DNA of 64,000 nt from Flavobacteriales bacterium ALC-1 (GTDB lineage Bacteria > Bacteroidota > Bacteroidia > Flavobacteriales > Flavobacteriaceae), in contig ABHI01000003.1 in assembly GCA_000171875.1 (NCBI GenBank), positions 1 to 64,000 on the forward strand, written 5' to 3'. This document shows, piece after piece, positions 63,299 to 64,000 of the stretch; the first letter of the stretch is position 1, and the number at the start of each line of letters is the position of its first letter. Below the pieces are notes generated by a model, which was given only the letters and a program-made list of their open reading frames with translations, did not search any database and was not told the origin of the DNA. A program made the position numbers and the translations under genes.

Positions 63299-64000
63299 TT
63301 ACTCTTCTATTTTTCCAATTTCACTAATACGTTCATAAGTTCCTGTAAATGTTGATTTTTCATGGAGATGAAAATAAATAACAGCACCACCAACAATCAA
63401 AATTATATTCAATAAAATTTGAACAAAACCTTGGAAGATACTTAATAGAATTAAAATTGGATCTCTTCCAAAATTTTCTAAGTTGGCAGGATCAACTTCA
63501 CCAGAAATAATCCCAGTATTAATCATAGCATAGAGAGTACTTGGTAAGGCAAATACAATAATAACTATATAGTAAATGATAAATAATACAATATAAGAGC
63601 CCCAAGCTGTCCAGAAATCTACATTAACAAGGTTAAAGCCTTTACTGTATGCGTCAGTAACAGAGTTTCTAGGTTCAAATACATAAAGGCTAAAAACTAC
63701 AGCCATAGGCACCATAGCGTATAAAACAGGAAGTAGGCATAGAGCAGAGGCAATACCTAATGTAATACTTTTTAAAAACCCTAAGCCAAAAAACGGCCAG
63801 AAAGCTTTATAAGCATTTCTCTTTACTTCACTCAAATCAACAGTACCTTTATTGTCAACATAAGATTTAATGTAGAATAAAACTGTTCCACCAAGTAGTA
63901 TATAGGCTGCAATTGCCGCAAATGCATAAAGAAAAAATGATAGAAACATCATAAGAACGTTTTGAGTACCTGAAGTGTTTCCGTAAAGCGTAAAATCAAA
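63299..64000 (-). CDS. Membrane protein, N-terminal part cut by the window edge
   Basis: The frame runs from the stop at 63299 to the right edge without an end, so the ATG at 63952 may be internal. The residues before it (FDFTLYGNTSGTQNVL) look coding. It shows at least five hydrophobic spans and NAYKAFWPFFGLGFLKSITLG, LPSTLYAM and FVQILLNIILIVGGAVIYFHLHE, a style seen in the first gene of MoxR-type operons (DUF4013-like). I recognise no certain family. Confidence 0.65.
   Translation of the reverse strand, partial: FDFTLYGNTSGTQNVLMMFLSFFLYAFAAIAAYILLGGTVLFYIKSYVDNKGTVDLSEVKRNAYKAFWPFFGLGFLKSITLGIASALCLLPVLYAMVPMAVVFSLYVFEPRNSVTDAYSKGFNLVNVDFWTAWGSYIVLFIIYYIVIIVFALPSTLYAMINTGIISGEVDPANLENFGRDPILILLSIFQGFVQILLNIILIVGGAVIYFHLHEKSTFTGTYERISEIGKIEE

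Overview
The window is chromosomal DNA of a member of the Bacteroidota, almost certainly a marine-type Flavobacteriaceae. The signs are AT-rich sequence, TAnnTTTG-type -7 promoter boxes, few recognisable Shine-Dalgarno sequences, TonB-dependent receptors with STN or carboxypeptidase-like N-terminal domains, a FecI/FecR-type regulatory trio, DUF5683 and DUF6122 proteins, and a signal peptidase with a membrane domain fused in front. No insertion sequence, prophage, CRISPR array or rRNA was seen. The genus is not determined here.

Layout. 1-9084: the end of a TerC-like protein, an LPS/Tat cluster (kdsD, tatC, a CMD-family protein, lptB), a RecQ helicase lacking zinc-finger cysteines, and a cyclophilin-FKBP fusion. 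9084-20043: penicillin acylase-like hydrolase, recF with a DUF721 protein, ribH, two small paralogous membrane proteins, mutL, two rhomboids and an endonuclease/phosphatase-family protein. 20035-28151: a nine-gene minus-strand operon parA-parB-DUF5683-dapB-lepB-AAA/TPR-TPR-wbqC-DUF6122. 28286-39910: M16 protease, methylmalonyl-CoA mutase with a small exported protein between its subunits, a FtsB/DivIC-like protein and udk, a cytochrome c and sugar dehydrogenase pair, and a TonB-dependent receptor. 40147-41409: tRNA-Pro and trxB. 41476-47692: a PadR-PspC-GIN-domain envelope cluster. 47840-51206: DUF4442, TIGR00266, oxyR and dps. 51207-56950: the most unusual region, described below. 57024-64000: DUF2141, an SDR with its TetR regulator, and a MoxR-DUF58-DUF4350-DUF4129 operon that runs off the right edge.

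The region worth most attention is 51.2-57 kb. An ECF sigma factor, a FecR-like anti-sigma factor and an STN-type TonB receptor are divergent from a lipoprotein with two Kazal-like segments. Behind the lipoprotein gene lie three tandem, gene-free repeat units. Each has an identical 18-nt core inside a roughly 50-nt conserved block and a related terminator hairpin. Two of the units, the lipoprotein gene and the anti-sigma/receptor pair are all preceded by the same two-block motif: AAGTAGGGTKTTT, then RYTGTNWTA at fixed spacing. The simplest reading is an ECF-sigma regulon that includes a small array of homologous small RNAs.

Other local circuits can be read from the DNA. OxyR (with both redox cysteines) is divergent from Dps across a 30-bp-period direct repeat. 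A TetR regulator has matching palindromes before itself and before the SDR gene. All assignments come from reading the sequence; no database search was possible.
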